A stretch of DNA of 49,302 nt from Pseudomonadota bacterium (GTDB taxonomy: Bacteria; Desulfobacterota; Desulfobulbia; Desulfobulbales; Desulfocapsaceae), in assembly GCA_018817385.1 (NCBI GenBank), contig JAHIUA010000064.1, positions 1 to 49,302 on the forward strand. Direction: 5' to 3'. Positions 34,742 to 43,868 of the stretch are shown here, in pieces. Below the pieces are notes generated by a model. It saw nothing but the letters and a program-made list of their open reading frames with translations. It made no database searches and was not told the origin of the DNA. Numbering within the stretch: position 1 is the first letter of the stretch; every line of letters begins with the position of its first letter. A program made the position numbers and the translations under genes.

Positions 34742-35140
34742 ATGAAACAACTACTTGTTTTTTTTGTTCTAACCAGCCCGCTGTCTCTGATAGTGCAATG
34801 GCTACCGGTTACCTCAATGGCCTTTGATTGGTATATTCCCCCTGTCGCCCCTGTCACCGTTATCACCAATGATAATGTAAGGGGCGTCAACAGTCTCAAT
34901 CCTACCCTATCGGGTAATAATATCTCAACCAGGGGTAAGGGCCGCGATTACCTTGAAGGTGGTTACAACAACGACATTCTTTTTGGCAAACAAGGCCCGA
35001 ATCTATTGATCAGCGTCGATGGTAATAGGCAACTTGATGGTGATGCCAGCGACGACAAACCAGATGGAACAAAGTGTGATGTTCTCGAAACCCATGATCA
35101 GCAAATCGCTATCAGTTTTGTAGAAATGGTGACCGCATGA
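34742..35140 (+). CDS. Small secreted protein with decayed RTX repeats
   Basis: The 132-residue product starts with a hydrophobic signal or anchor (QLLVFFVLTSPLSLIV). Its second half (GRDYLEGGYNNDILFG, GNRQLDGDASDD) matches residues ~936-985 of the large RTX protein (GRDYLNGGYGNDFLFG, DDRLDGGAGND), with several Gly and Asp of the calcium repeats replaced. It looks like a duplicated and degraded piece of the RTX gene. I chose the ATG at 34742; a TTG at 34739 is in frame. Its stop overlaps the next start by four bases (ATGA), so the two are coupled. Confidence 0.55.
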   Translation: MKQLLVFFVLTSPLSLIVQWLPVTSMAFDWYIPPVAPVTVITNDNVRGVNSLNPTLSGNNISTRGKGRDYLEGGYNNDILFGKQGPNLLISVDGNRQLDGDASDDKPDGTKCDVLETHDQQIAISFVEMVTA

Positions 35141-35919
35141 AGCCTTCTGTCGCTCAACCAGTAAAAAAAAGGACAAAAAAAATAGCCCTATGGGCCAGCA
35201 TTATCCTTTTTGTTGCAGCATTACTGGCTCTAACGCACGACATTATCCTCACCAATATACTCGCCTACAAGATCTGCAAATCCGACCCTCAACCCAAAAC
35301 CTTTACCAAAAAGACTGTTGAATATCCTGACAGTATCTACTGGGAAGACAATATCTACCCCGGTTTTAACGAAAAAGATCGGCTATTGATGATCCGAAAC
35401 TATCTAGACGGAGTGCATCTGAAAACCATGGCCCTTAATGCTCCAGATGGATCGATTTATCTGTTTACTGCAACTGAGAAGGATTGGCAAAACAGCAGAG
35501 ATATTAAGGCCTATAAGAGAGAGGGCAATTACTTTAACATGTTGAGTGTAGAAGCAAAAGTAATTGCTGAACGGGGGATAAATTTTACCCGGCAGACAAT
35601 GCCACAGCTTAATTACAGTGTCACATTCAACCCTGTTTCTCTTACGCCTTTTCAACGTCGCTATCTCTGGAGTGATGAAGTCAAGATTGTAGATAATAAA
35701 ACAGACGAGGTTTTAGCTTATAACCGCAGATTAATGCGCAGGTGGTATTTATTAATGCCCGATATTGGCATTGGACGCCAATACTATTACCCCCATGCAA
35801 TGTGTGGGATGTCTAGTTATGCCGGATTTGATCAAAGAGTTTTTGTCTTTTACAAAACCGTCTCTCACCATCCTGCACATATGGGGATCACCAGAGATTT
35901 ATTTAAAAAATTAAATTGA
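35137..35919 (+). CDS. Membrane-anchored protein of unknown function, upstream of the RTX gene
   Basis: The 260-residue protein has a basic N-terminus, one membrane helix (IALWASIILFVAALLALTHD) and a ~220-residue domain probably facing the periplasm. Patterns include IYWEDNIYPGFNEKDR, YSVTFNPVSLTPFQRRYLW and DEVLAYNRRLMRRWYLLMPD. I do not recognise a family. It overlaps the decayed RTX gene by four bases and ends 14 bp before the RTX start. By position it could protect the cell against the RTX lipase-like protein, help its folding, or act in its regulation. This is inference only. Confidence 0.65.
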   Translation: MKPSVAQPVKKRTKKIALWASIILFVAALLALTHDIILTNILAYKICKSDPQPKTFTKKTVEYPDSIYWEDNIYPGFNEKDRLLMIRNYLDGVHLKTMALNAPDGSIYLFTATEKDWQNSRDIKAYKREGNYFNMLSVEAKVIAERGINFTRQTMPQLNYSVTFNPVSLTPFQRRYLWSDEVKIVDNKTDEVLAYNRRLMRRWYLLMPDIGIGRQYYYPHAMCGMSSYAGFDQRVFVFYKTVSHHPAHMGITRDLFKKLN

Positions 35920-35933
35920 AAGGAGAAAGCTGT

Positions 35934-38900
35934 ATGTTGCATAATCAGCAAATCATTACTGACATGGGCATACTCGCTGATATCGCCTACAGTGAATATG
36001 GGCAGGAAAATTTTATTTATTACGATAAAGTTATCAATGCAAATGAAGATGACTCTTTCACTCTTAATTCCTCCTACACTGTCATCGACTATAGAGCCAC
36101 CCTCATCACCAACATGCAGGCAATCCTGTTCGCCAAAAACGATAGCGCCGGCAATCCGACCGATGAACATGTCATTGCTTTCAGAGGTACGCAAGAAAAT
36201 CTGGACTGGATATCTAACGGCTTAACCGCGCTGGTTAATTACAACCCACAAATTTCAGCCGGTCGGGATTTTGTGCAGGAGATGATGGTTGCCCATAATA
36301 TTTCTGCTGAAGATCTGACGCTCACTGGTCATTCTCTCGGCGGCATTATTACCCAAGCCGTTGGTGCCGATTTACATATTCAAGGATACGCCTTCAATCC
36401 TTATGGAGCGAATCTACTCAGCAGCCTTTTCCCTTCGCCACTACGCTATTACAACGTACTTGGACAGCTACTGGATACATTTGGACTTGGCGATAAAAAC
36501 GACCCCTGGATCAAGGACAATCTCTTGACAATCTCCTATCAAGATGGTGGCCTGCTTAATGGCGACATCCTGTCCAATTTAGCAACCGATTTTAGTGCAT
36601 TCCTAGCCGGAAACGATCATCTCGGCGGTGTACTACCTATTTGGGGAATTGAAAATGCAAATGGTTTGATGGCCGGGCATGACATAACTACATTGAATGC
36701 CGCATTAGAGAATTATAATCAAATTCTTGCCAAGTTTGATGACTCGCTCGATTACCAGGTATTATCGGATAGTTTTCTTATGACTGGTGTGGAACATATA
36801 CTTCGCACCTTTGCTGAAGTTACAGGAGAAGACTCTCACGGCAGAAGCGAAGAATTATTCAATCGATTTGTTAATTCCACTGCTACGGTAAATGGCCTTT
36901 CTATGAATTTGTTGAAAAATGAAACAGACGCGACGTTAACAAATCAAGTTTCCGATCCCGCCAACCTATACGCCTTGTTCAACTTAAACCCATTCACCAT
37001 AACTGGAACCGACTACAGCCACCTCAACCAGAACGGGGAACTGAATGTAGAAAACTATTCCACCCAATACCTCCAAGACCGTGCTCTATTTCTCTACCAC
37101 CTAACTCACCCGGATGCCACCGTCTCAAATTTTGACCGCGATATCAACTTCAGTGATACAAGACTAACCATCGATTCGGAAATGGACAACGGCATGATCG
37201 ATGCCAATATGGACCGTGAACACTGGTGGGGAACTGAAGGCGATGATACTTTTGGTTCCATTGCCAACACTGGTAATGATCACCTGTACGGCATGGGCGG
37301 TAACGACCTCCTTAACGGCTATGACGGCAACGACACCCTCGAAGGTGGCACCGGAAGCGATGTTTTGAACGGCGGTGCCGGTAACGATACCTTCATAGTC
37401 CATGGCTCTGATAAAGACGCAGAGGCCTATGACACCTTCAACGGTGGTATTGGCGATGAGGATACAATCCTCGGCGGCAACCTCGACGACACTATCCGAG
37501 TCAACTCTCTTTCCCTGACAGCCAACTCCATAGAGATAATCAACGGCGGAGATGGTGAAAACGTAATCGCGGGTACCGAGGGATACAATACCATCGATCT
37601 AACCGGGATTGCGGTGAGCAATATCGCCCGCATCGAAGGCGGCGCCGGTGCGGACACCATCACCGGTACGGTCAACGATGATAACATCTATGGCAGTTCC
37701 AATGACGGCGATGACGACTGGGCAGTGGATTTACTGTCCGGCGGTGCTGGTAATGACACCTACCATATCGGTATTGGTGACATCATAAACGACTCGGATC
37801 AGCAGGGAACAATCTGGTACGGGGCCAATCAAATCACTGGCCTGTCCCTTACCCAGATAAGTGAAAATAATGACCTATACGAGACTGATAATTATATCGC
37901 CCGCCTTGACACCGATACCAACATCCTTGATGTCTTTGCTCGCAACACCTCGTTCAACTTCACCATCGAGGACTTCAATTCCGGCAACTTCGATATTAGC
38001 CTGGAAAAATATGTAGAGCCGGTGTTTGAGTATGATTACTCCTTAACCGGCACAGAATCCACTGATGTAATGTATTACGAAGGTCAGGGAATTGCGAATA
38101 TCTCTCTTTCACACTCCACCAGTGATGATACTTTTCAGGATGGAAGCAACTGCCTGACCTTTATCCAACTCACGCAGCAAACTGACAATGGTTACTGGGA
38201 GTTTAGTAACCTCTTTCCTCTTCAAGATGTTGAAAAGGAAGTCTCTCTAGAAACCACCTTTAGCATTGATGGCGCAGAAGGCAATGACCGCCTCTTTGGC
38301 CTGAACGGTTCCGATCACCTGCTCGGTGGTTCAGGAAACGATTTTATATATGGGGCGGTTCATTATTCTACAACAATTGATGCCCATAATGCCGATATCC
38401 TCGATGGTAACAGCGGCAATGATTATCTCATGGGTTCTTATGCTGACGACACCATGTATGGCGGTGATGATCAAGATATCCTCAATGGCCTGCTTGGTGA
38501 AGATACCTTAAGTGGAGACGCCGGTAATGATCTCCTGGTGGGTGGTGGCGGTAAGGACACCCTCACCGGCGGTGACGATGATGATGTGTTGTATGGCGAT
38601 GCTTATATGGGCCTTGGCTTTATTGCTTTCGAGGAGTCTTACTCTTTCATACCTACCTATGATGACAAGGGATTTGTAACCAACACCAGCAGCGACAACA
38701 TATGGGTCTATAACAATCTTGATCTTATTGTATCTGGTAATGATATTTTAAGTGGAGGAAATGGCCGTGACTACCTTAATGGCGGTTACGGCAACGACTT
38801 TCTTTTTGGCGACCAAGGCCAGGACCTGTTGATTGGCGGCGAAGGCGATGACCGACTTGATGGTGGTGCTGGCAATGACCTGCTCATTGGCGATGATGAA

Positions 38901-41900
38901 GTTGATGCGTTCCTGTATATCGGTAATGATACCCTGTACGGTGGCGACGGAGACGATGAACTGCAGGGTGGTAACGGAGCAGATCTACTTTATGGAGATG
39001 GCGACAACGATGTGCTGGCCGGTGAGAGCGGTGATGATGCCTTATACGGTGGAAGTGGCAACGATGAACTGCAAGGAGGTCTCGGCACAGATCTGCTTTA
39101 CGGTGAGAGTGGTGATGATATGCTTCTAGGGGAAGAAGGAAATGATCATCTGTACGGCGGCAGTGAAAATGACCAACTACAAGGGGGGAGTGGCGCAGAT
39201 CTACTCTACGGTGAGAGCGGTGATGATGTGCTGTTCGGTGAGTCAGATGATGATACTTTGTACGGTGGAGACGGTGACGACCTGATCATCGGCGACGATG
39301 GAATGAACCAAGAGCATAATATCAGTGATGATATTTTGTACGGTGGAGCCGGTAATGACGAGCTGCAGGGTGATGGCGGTCAAGACATATTAGAAGGAGG
39401 CAGCGGCAACGACTTGTTGCTCGGTGGTAACGGCAACGATATCTATATGATAGCTCCAGGAGATGGAATAGATTTCATAAGCGACATGCAGGGAAATAAC
39501 ACTCTTCGTTTCGCTGATTCCATTAATCTGGACAATCTTGAGCTCAAATACGCCACAACCAGCTACGACCAAATCACCTATGACGCCGACGGACAAGATA
39601 TAGTCCTGGAATACGGAAACGGCGATGCTGTTGTCATCAGAAACGGGCGGGCTGGCAGACTCAGTATCATCCCAGGTGGTGAAGAAAACGATGTTTCGTT
39701 TGGACAAAGTGCCTATTATCCGCTCCTGGGTGCTGATAGCAACGACACCCTTAATGGCGGTGCCGGTTTTGATCCGCTCTATGGCGAAGCAGGTGACGAC
39801 ATTCTCTATGGCGGGAAGTCGTACGATAGTTTGTATGGAGGTGCTGGTAATGACATTCTCCATGGCGATGAGGACCATGATCAACTATATGGCGGTGAAG
39901 GAGAGGATCAGCTTTTTGGCGACAGTGGAATGGATAGACTGGCAGGTGGTGCCGGGGCCGATTATCTTGACGGTGGAGAAGATTCTGACAGGGCTGAGTA
40001 TCAGGACAGTACAGCCGGGATAACAATTGATTTGTACAACGGCACAGGCAGTGGCGGGTATGCTGAAGGCGACTGCCTGGTTAATATAGAAAACGTCATA
40101 GGTACTGCTTTTGCTGACACCCTTCTGGGCAATGACGAGAACAATGAATTGACCGGCGGCGACGGAAACGACATCATCAATGGTGGTGGTGGAAACGATA
40201 CTATCGAAGATAATAATGGCGATAATGTCATCCATGGCAATGGCGGAGATGATCAGCTCTCAACCTGGGAGGGCTGGGGGGGCAACAACCAGCTCTTTGG
40301 TGATGCTGGTAATGACTATATTTCTGCCGGCCCCGGTAATGACCTGCTCTACGGCGGTGACGATAATGACTGGGTACGTGGTGGTTTTGGAGATGACCTC
40401 CTTGAGGGTGGAGATGGCGATGATTACCTGCATGGTGATGAAGGTAATGACCTTTTGAGGGGGGGAGCAGGGGATGACACCCTTAATGGGAGAGGGGGTG
40501 AGTTCAATGACAGAAATTCGGTTGATATTCTGGAAGGGGGTGCGGGTGATGACACGTATATCGTGAGGTTTTATGACAACGCCCATGATTTCATCAATGA
40601 TGATCAGGGAAACAATCTTGTTCGTTTTTATTCAAGATCCTATGGAGCCCCAATATCTCTTTCTACCTTGAACGTTTTCAAATCCGGCCAGGATATCGTC
40701 ATAATAGAAAATGGCGACCCAAGTAGCTCCGTAACAATCTCCGGAGGTATGGCTGAGTTGAGCATAAGCTATGAACTTAGCGACAGCACACACAGCCACG
40801 CTGAAATCTTAGCGCAGGTTGTAACTGAACAACACTACGATGATGGCAATCACATCATCACCGGTACTCTTTTCGATGATACAATCTATGCTGGTGATGG
40901 CGATGATGTCCTGCTTGGACAAACGGGGAATGATATTCTGTACGGCGGCGCAGGCAATGACACCTATTTCTACAACCGTGGCGACGGTATCGATGTTATT
41001 ATCGATACCGCCCTGCCGGGCGAAGGCAATACCCTTTTCTTTGGTGAGGGCATTACTGCTGACGACCTGACTCTGCGCATTGGTTCTCTGCTGATTGAAA
41101 CCGGTACCCCGGGCGATGAAATCCATATCGAAAACTTCAACCCCAATGATGCCTACGGCGACCATGCCATTGACACCTTTCAGTTCAGCAACGACACCAG
41201 CCTGAGCTACCAACAACTCATCGATAAAGGTTTTGACCTGACTGGGAACACCGGAGATGACACCATCACCGGCACCAACGTGCTAGACCGGATCAGTGGC
41301 CTTGGTGGTGACGATATCATCCTCTCAGGTGACGGTGATGACACCATCCGCTTTGGCCTGGGCGATGGTCATGACACCATCTTTGACAGCGGTGGCAGCG
41401 ACACCTTGGAGCTGGGAGTTGGCCTCACTGTTGAAAACACCTTGATCGAAACGATTGGTGACGATGTTGTCGTGACTCTGGAAGATGATTCCTCCACCAT
41501 TATCAAGGACTGGCAGCTGACGGAGAGCAGGATCGAAGACATCCGCTTTGCTGACGGCACTACCCAGGCCATTGCCATGCTCCTGGCCCCACGCACCATC
41601 GATTATGATCTCAGCCTGAACGAGGATACAAGGCTGAACGGGCACATTGAGGTGACCGGTGCCGTGAACGGTCTGCAATACCACGTGGAGGAAGCCAGTG
41701 CAAACGGTGACTTTGTCATCGATCAGAGTGGGACCTGGAGCTACTCCCCTGCTCAGGATTTTTATGGTAGCGACCTGGTGAGGATCGTGGTCACTAATGC
41801 CCAGGGCAAAAACGCAACGTCCACCATCAACCTGACGGTTAGTCCTGTCAACGACCTGCCTGAGGCAGCTGTTGCCGAAGACCATACCCTGCAGGATATC

Positions 41901-43751
41901 CGGGTTCTCGCGGGTCAGCTTGCAGCAAACGATGTGGATGGCGACACCCTTACCTATACTGCTTCCACGAACCCACAACATGGCACCTTAATGATGGAAC
42001 AAGACGGCAACTGGAGTTATCAGGCTGCTGATCGCTTCATTGGTATTGACTCGGCTGTAATAACCATTGATGACGGAAATGGTGGTGCCACCACAACAAC
42101 TTTGAACTTTGACATGCGGGTCTCTGCTCCAACCATTCTGGAGATCGGGGGTATTGATCTCCAGGAAGATAGCGTGGCCACAGACCAACTCACAGTTTCC
42201 AACCCCATTGGCGGAACTCTCAGCTACCAGGTTGTCGAAGCCGTTCAGCATGGAGTTTTCCAAGTCGCTGCTGACGGGAGTTTTTTATATACCCCGACTG
42301 CCAACTACAATGGTGCCGATACCGTAACCCTTCAGGTAAGCAACGACTATGGCTTGAGTGCTATCCAGACCATCAATCTTACCATTGAGGCAGTCAATGA
42401 CCTCCCGGTCGTCCAGAAGCCAGATCCGGTTTTTCTTGAAGGTGTCCTTAGCGCCAGTGGCATGATAAAGGCCGATGACGTGGATGGAGACATACTCTCC
42501 TACTCGGTGGATGGTACTCCCCAGCATGGCACCTTAACTGTCAACGATCAGGGTAACTGGCTTTACACTGCCGAGGACGGTTATTGCGGCACCGATCAGG
42601 CCACCATAACTGTGGATGATGGCAATGATGGCACCGTGTCCACCTCCCTTGACCTGACCGTCAATGTCTATGAGCAAGGAGACTGGATCATTGAAGCTGA
42701 CGGACCTGACGCTATCAGGCTCCAGGACATCAGCAACAACGAGCTGCAACTGACCAGAAGCGCTGACAATCTTTTTGTTACCATTGCTGATCGTGGCGCT
42801 ATTACCGTTCGAGACTATTTCACCGCTCCGGAAAACGGGGTCAACTTGCTGGAGACCCTCGAAGGACCTCTGAACCTTGGCAAAGTACAGATAAGCGAGA
42901 TGGCGGATGCCGGCAGGAGCCGGTGGTGGCGAAACCCGGTCGCCTTTGCTCACTCTGGTGTGACGAATCTGATCTATGGTACGGATCGCCACAACATGAT
43001 CTTCGGGGCAGAGGAAAACGATGTGCTCTTCGGAGCAGCAGGTCGTGACACAATCAAAGGATTTGAGGGCAACGACACCCTGATCGGTGGTGATGACCAT
43101 GATCACCTTTTCGGCCAATGGGGCGATGACACCCTGTTCGGCGACAGCGGCAATGACTCGCTGCTTGGTGGTTCCGGGAACGATGCCCTGATTGGTGGCG
43201 ACGGAAAAGATTTGTTGCATGGAGAGGACGGCAACGACTGGCTCTTCGGCGGCAACGATGACGACACCCTCTACGGTAAAGAAGGCGATGACCAACTCAG
43301 TGGTGGCTCGGGCAGCGACACCCTTAGCGGTGGCGACGGGAACGACACCTACTTCCTGAATCTGGGAGATGGCCTTGATGTTATCTCAGAAAAGGATTCA
43401 GTGAATACTCGTTGGTGGGAAAGATCCCAGCCCGAAAATTACGACACCATCAAATTGGGCCAGGGAATTGAGGCAGCTGATGTCTCCTTTGTCGAACAGG
43501 GTAATGAACTCATCCTCCAGTATGGCGATAATGATGTTGTCACCATCAAGGATCAGTTCAATGATGGCCATACCATCGAGCGAATTGAACTGGCCGACAA
43601 CTCCTATCTCACCGATACCGATATCAACCAACTGATTCAGGACATGGCCGGCTTTGCGGTCAATGAAGGCCTCAGTCTTGACTCTACCAGCCAGGTCCGC
43701 CAAAATGAAGATCTCATGACCATGGTGACCGGGGCCTGGCACCAGGATTAA
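35934..43751 (+). CDS. Giant RTX protein with N-terminal lipase-like domain, type I secreted
   Basis: The 2605-residue protein has an N-terminal alpha/beta-hydrolase of class-3 lipase type (residues ~1-330) with VIAFRGTQENLDW and GHSLGG (132-137, Ser134). RTX calcium-repeat clusters follow at ~436-492, 781-903, 936-1173, 1266-1360 and 1396-1536, mixed with haemolysin-related domains. Four cadherin-like or tandem-95-type domains lie at ~1886-2246 (NDVDGDTLTYTASTNPQHGT). A last RTX cluster (~2343-2490) precedes a C-terminal region ending TMVTGAWHQD, the usual export signal. I chose the ATG at 35934 (AAGGAG eight bases before) over the TTG at 35916. No HlyC acyltransferase gene is present. Likely a secreted lipase or adhesin. 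Confidence 0.88.
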   Translation: MLHNQQIITDMGILADIAYSEYGQENFIYYDKVINANEDDSFTLNSSYTVIDYRATLITNMQAILFAKNDSAGNPTDEHVIAFRGTQENLDWISNGLTALVNYNPQISAGRDFVQEMMVAHNISAEDLTLTGHSLGGIITQAVGADLHIQGYAFNPYGANLLSSLFPSPLRYYNVLGQLLDTFGLGDKNDPWIKDNLLTISYQDGGLLNGDILSNLATDFSAFLAGNDHLGGVLPIWGIENANGLMAGHDITTLNAALENYNQILAKFDDSLDYQVLSDSFLMTGVEHILRTFAEVTGEDSHGRSEELFNRFVNSTATVNGLSMNLLKNETDATLTNQVSDPANLYALFNLNPFTITGTDYSHLNQNGELNVENYSTQYLQDRALFLYHLTHPDATVSNFDRDINFSDTRLTIDSEMDNGMIDANMDREHWWGTEGDDTFGSIANTGNDHLYGMGGNDLLNGYDGNDTLEGGTGSDVLNGGAGNDTFIVHGSDKDAEAYDTFNGGIGDEDTILGGNLDDTIRVNSLSLTANSIEIINGGDGENVIAGTEGYNTIDLTGIAVSNIARIEGGAGADTITGTVNDDNIYGSSNDGDDDWAVDLLSGGAGNDTYHIGIGDIINDSDQQGTIWYGANQITGLSLTQISENNDLYETDNYIARLDTDTNILDVFARNTSFNFTIEDFNSGNFDISLEKYVEPVFEYDYSLTGTESTDVMYYEGQGIANISLSHSTSDDTFQDGSNCLTFIQLTQQTDNGYWEFSNLFPLQDVEKEVSLETTFSIDGAEGNDRLFGLNGSDHLLGGSGNDFIYGAVHYSTTIDAHNADILDGNSGNDYLMGSYADDTMYGGDDQDILNGLLGEDTLSGDAGNDLLVGGGGKDTLTGGDDDDVLYGDAYMGLGFIAFEESYSFIPTYDDKGFVTNTSSDNIWVYNNLDLIVSGNDILSGGNGRDYLNGGYGNDFLFGDQGQDLLIGGEGDDRLDGGAGNDLLIGDDEVDAFLYIGNDTLYGGDGDDELQGGNGADLLYGDGDNDVLAGESGDDALYGGSGNDELQGGLGTDLLYGESGDDMLLGEEGNDHLYGGSENDQLQGGSGADLLYGESGDDVLFGESDDDTLYGGDGDDLIIGDDGMNQEHNISDDILYGGAGNDELQGDGGQDILEGGSGNDLLLGGNGNDIYMIAPGDGIDFISDMQGNNTLRFADSINLDNLELKYATTSYDQITYDADGQDIVLEYGNGDAVVIRNGRAGRLSIIPGGEENDVSFGQSAYYPLLGADSNDTLNGGAGFDPLYGEAGDDILYGGKSYDSLYGGAGNDILHGDEDHDQLYGGEGEDQLFGDSGMDRLAGGAGADYLDGGEDSDRAEYQDSTAGITIDLYNGTGSGGYAEGDCLVNIENVIGTAFADTLLGNDENNELTGGDGNDIINGGGGNDTIEDNNGDNVIHGNGGDDQLSTWEGWGGNNQLFGDAGNDYISAGPGNDLLYGGDDNDWVRGGFGDDLLEGGDGDDYLHGDEGNDLLRGGAGDDTLNGRGGEFNDRNSVDILEGGAGDDTYIVRFYDNAHDFINDDQGNNLVRFYSRSYGAPISLSTLNVFKSGQDIVIIENGDPSSSVTISGGMAELSISYELSDSTHSHAEILAQVVTEQHYDDGNHIITGTLFDDTIYAGDGDDVLLGQTGNDILYGGAGNDTYFYNRGDGIDVIIDTALPGEGNTLFFGEGITADDLTLRIGSLLIETGTPGDEIHIENFNPNDAYGDHAIDTFQFSNDTSLSYQQLIDKGFDLTGNTGDDTITGTNVLDRISGLGGDDIILSGDGDDTIRFGLGDGHDTIFDSGGSDTLELGVGLTVENTLIETIGDDVVVTLEDDSSTIIKDWQLTESRIEDIRFADGTTQAIAMLLAPRTIDYDLSLNEDTRLNGHIEVTGAVNGLQYHVEEASANGDFVIDQSGTWSYSPAQDFYGSDLVRIVVTNAQGKNATSTINLTVSPVNDLPEAAVAEDHTLQDIRVLAGQLAANDVDGDTLTYTASTNPQHGTLMMEQDGNWSYQAADRFIGIDSAVITIDDGNGGATTTTLNFDMRVSAPTILEIGGIDLQEDSVATDQLTVSNPIGGTLSYQVVEAVQHGVFQVAADGSFLYTPTANYNGADTVTLQVSNDYGLSAIQTINLTIEAVNDLPVVQKPDPVFLEGVLSASGMIKADDVDGDILSYSVDGTPQHGTLTVNDQGNWLYTAEDGYCGTDQATITVDDGNDGTVSTSLDLTVNVYEQGDWIIEADGPDAIRLQDISNNELQLTRSADNLFVTIADRGAITVRDYFTAPENGVNLLETLEGPLNLGKVQISEMADAGRSRWWRNPVAFAHSGVTNLIYGTDRHNMIFGAEENDVLFGAAGRDTIKGFEGNDTLIGGDDHDHLFGQWGDDTLFGDSGNDSLLGGSGNDALIGGDGKDLLHGEDGNDWLFGGNDDDTLYGKEGDDQLSGGSGSDTLSGGDGNDTYFLNLGDGLDVISEKDSVNTRWWERSQPENYDTIKLGQGIEAADVSFVEQGNELILQYGDNDVVTIKDQFNDGHTIERIELADNSYLTDTDINQLIQDMAGFAVNEGLSLDSTSQVRQNEDLMTMVTGAWHQD
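38934..39257 (+). repeat. Three tandem 108-bp repeats inside the RTX gene
   Basis: Each 108-bp unit encodes 36 residues, four calcium nonapeptides, with the pattern LYGGxGxDELQGG then DLLYGExGDD. Unit starts lie at 38934, 39042 and 39150, with a fourth partial start at 39258. The exact spacing shows growth by duplication of blocks of four repeats. Confidence 0.85.
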
Positions 43752-43785
43752 CTTCCGAGTCAGTTCCATTTGCAATACAAACAAA

Positions 43786-43833
43786 CATAACAGCACAGAG
43801 GAGCTGGCAGCAGCGCTCCCTTGTGCTGTTATG
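43786..43833 (+). terminator. Strong hairpin between the RTX gene and the exporter genes
   Basis: Arms CATAACAGCACAGAGGAGC (43786-43804) and GCTCCCTTGTGCTGTTATG (43815-43833) pair over 19 bases with two adjacent mismatches and a 10-base loop. It lies 35 bp after the RTX stop and 35 bp before the TolC-type start. No T-tract follows. It fits a partial terminator or an mRNA-stabilising hairpin that lets the RTX protein be made in excess over its exporter, as known for the terminator between hlyA and hlyB in E. coli. Confidence 0.7.
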
Positions 43834-43868
43834 TGCCGCCATGCCCTACCGCCCCGCTCATCAACATT

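Noticed and set aside
38275-40540. CRISPR-like periodic repeats
   Set aside because: The periodicity is 27 bp or its multiples and in frame with calcium nonapeptides; there are no constant repeats with unique spacers and no cas genes.
42534-43295. 253-residue frame antisense to the RTX gene
   Set aside because: It is a low-complexity complement of the Gly/Asp repeat codons, as are the other reverse frames in 37-43 kb.
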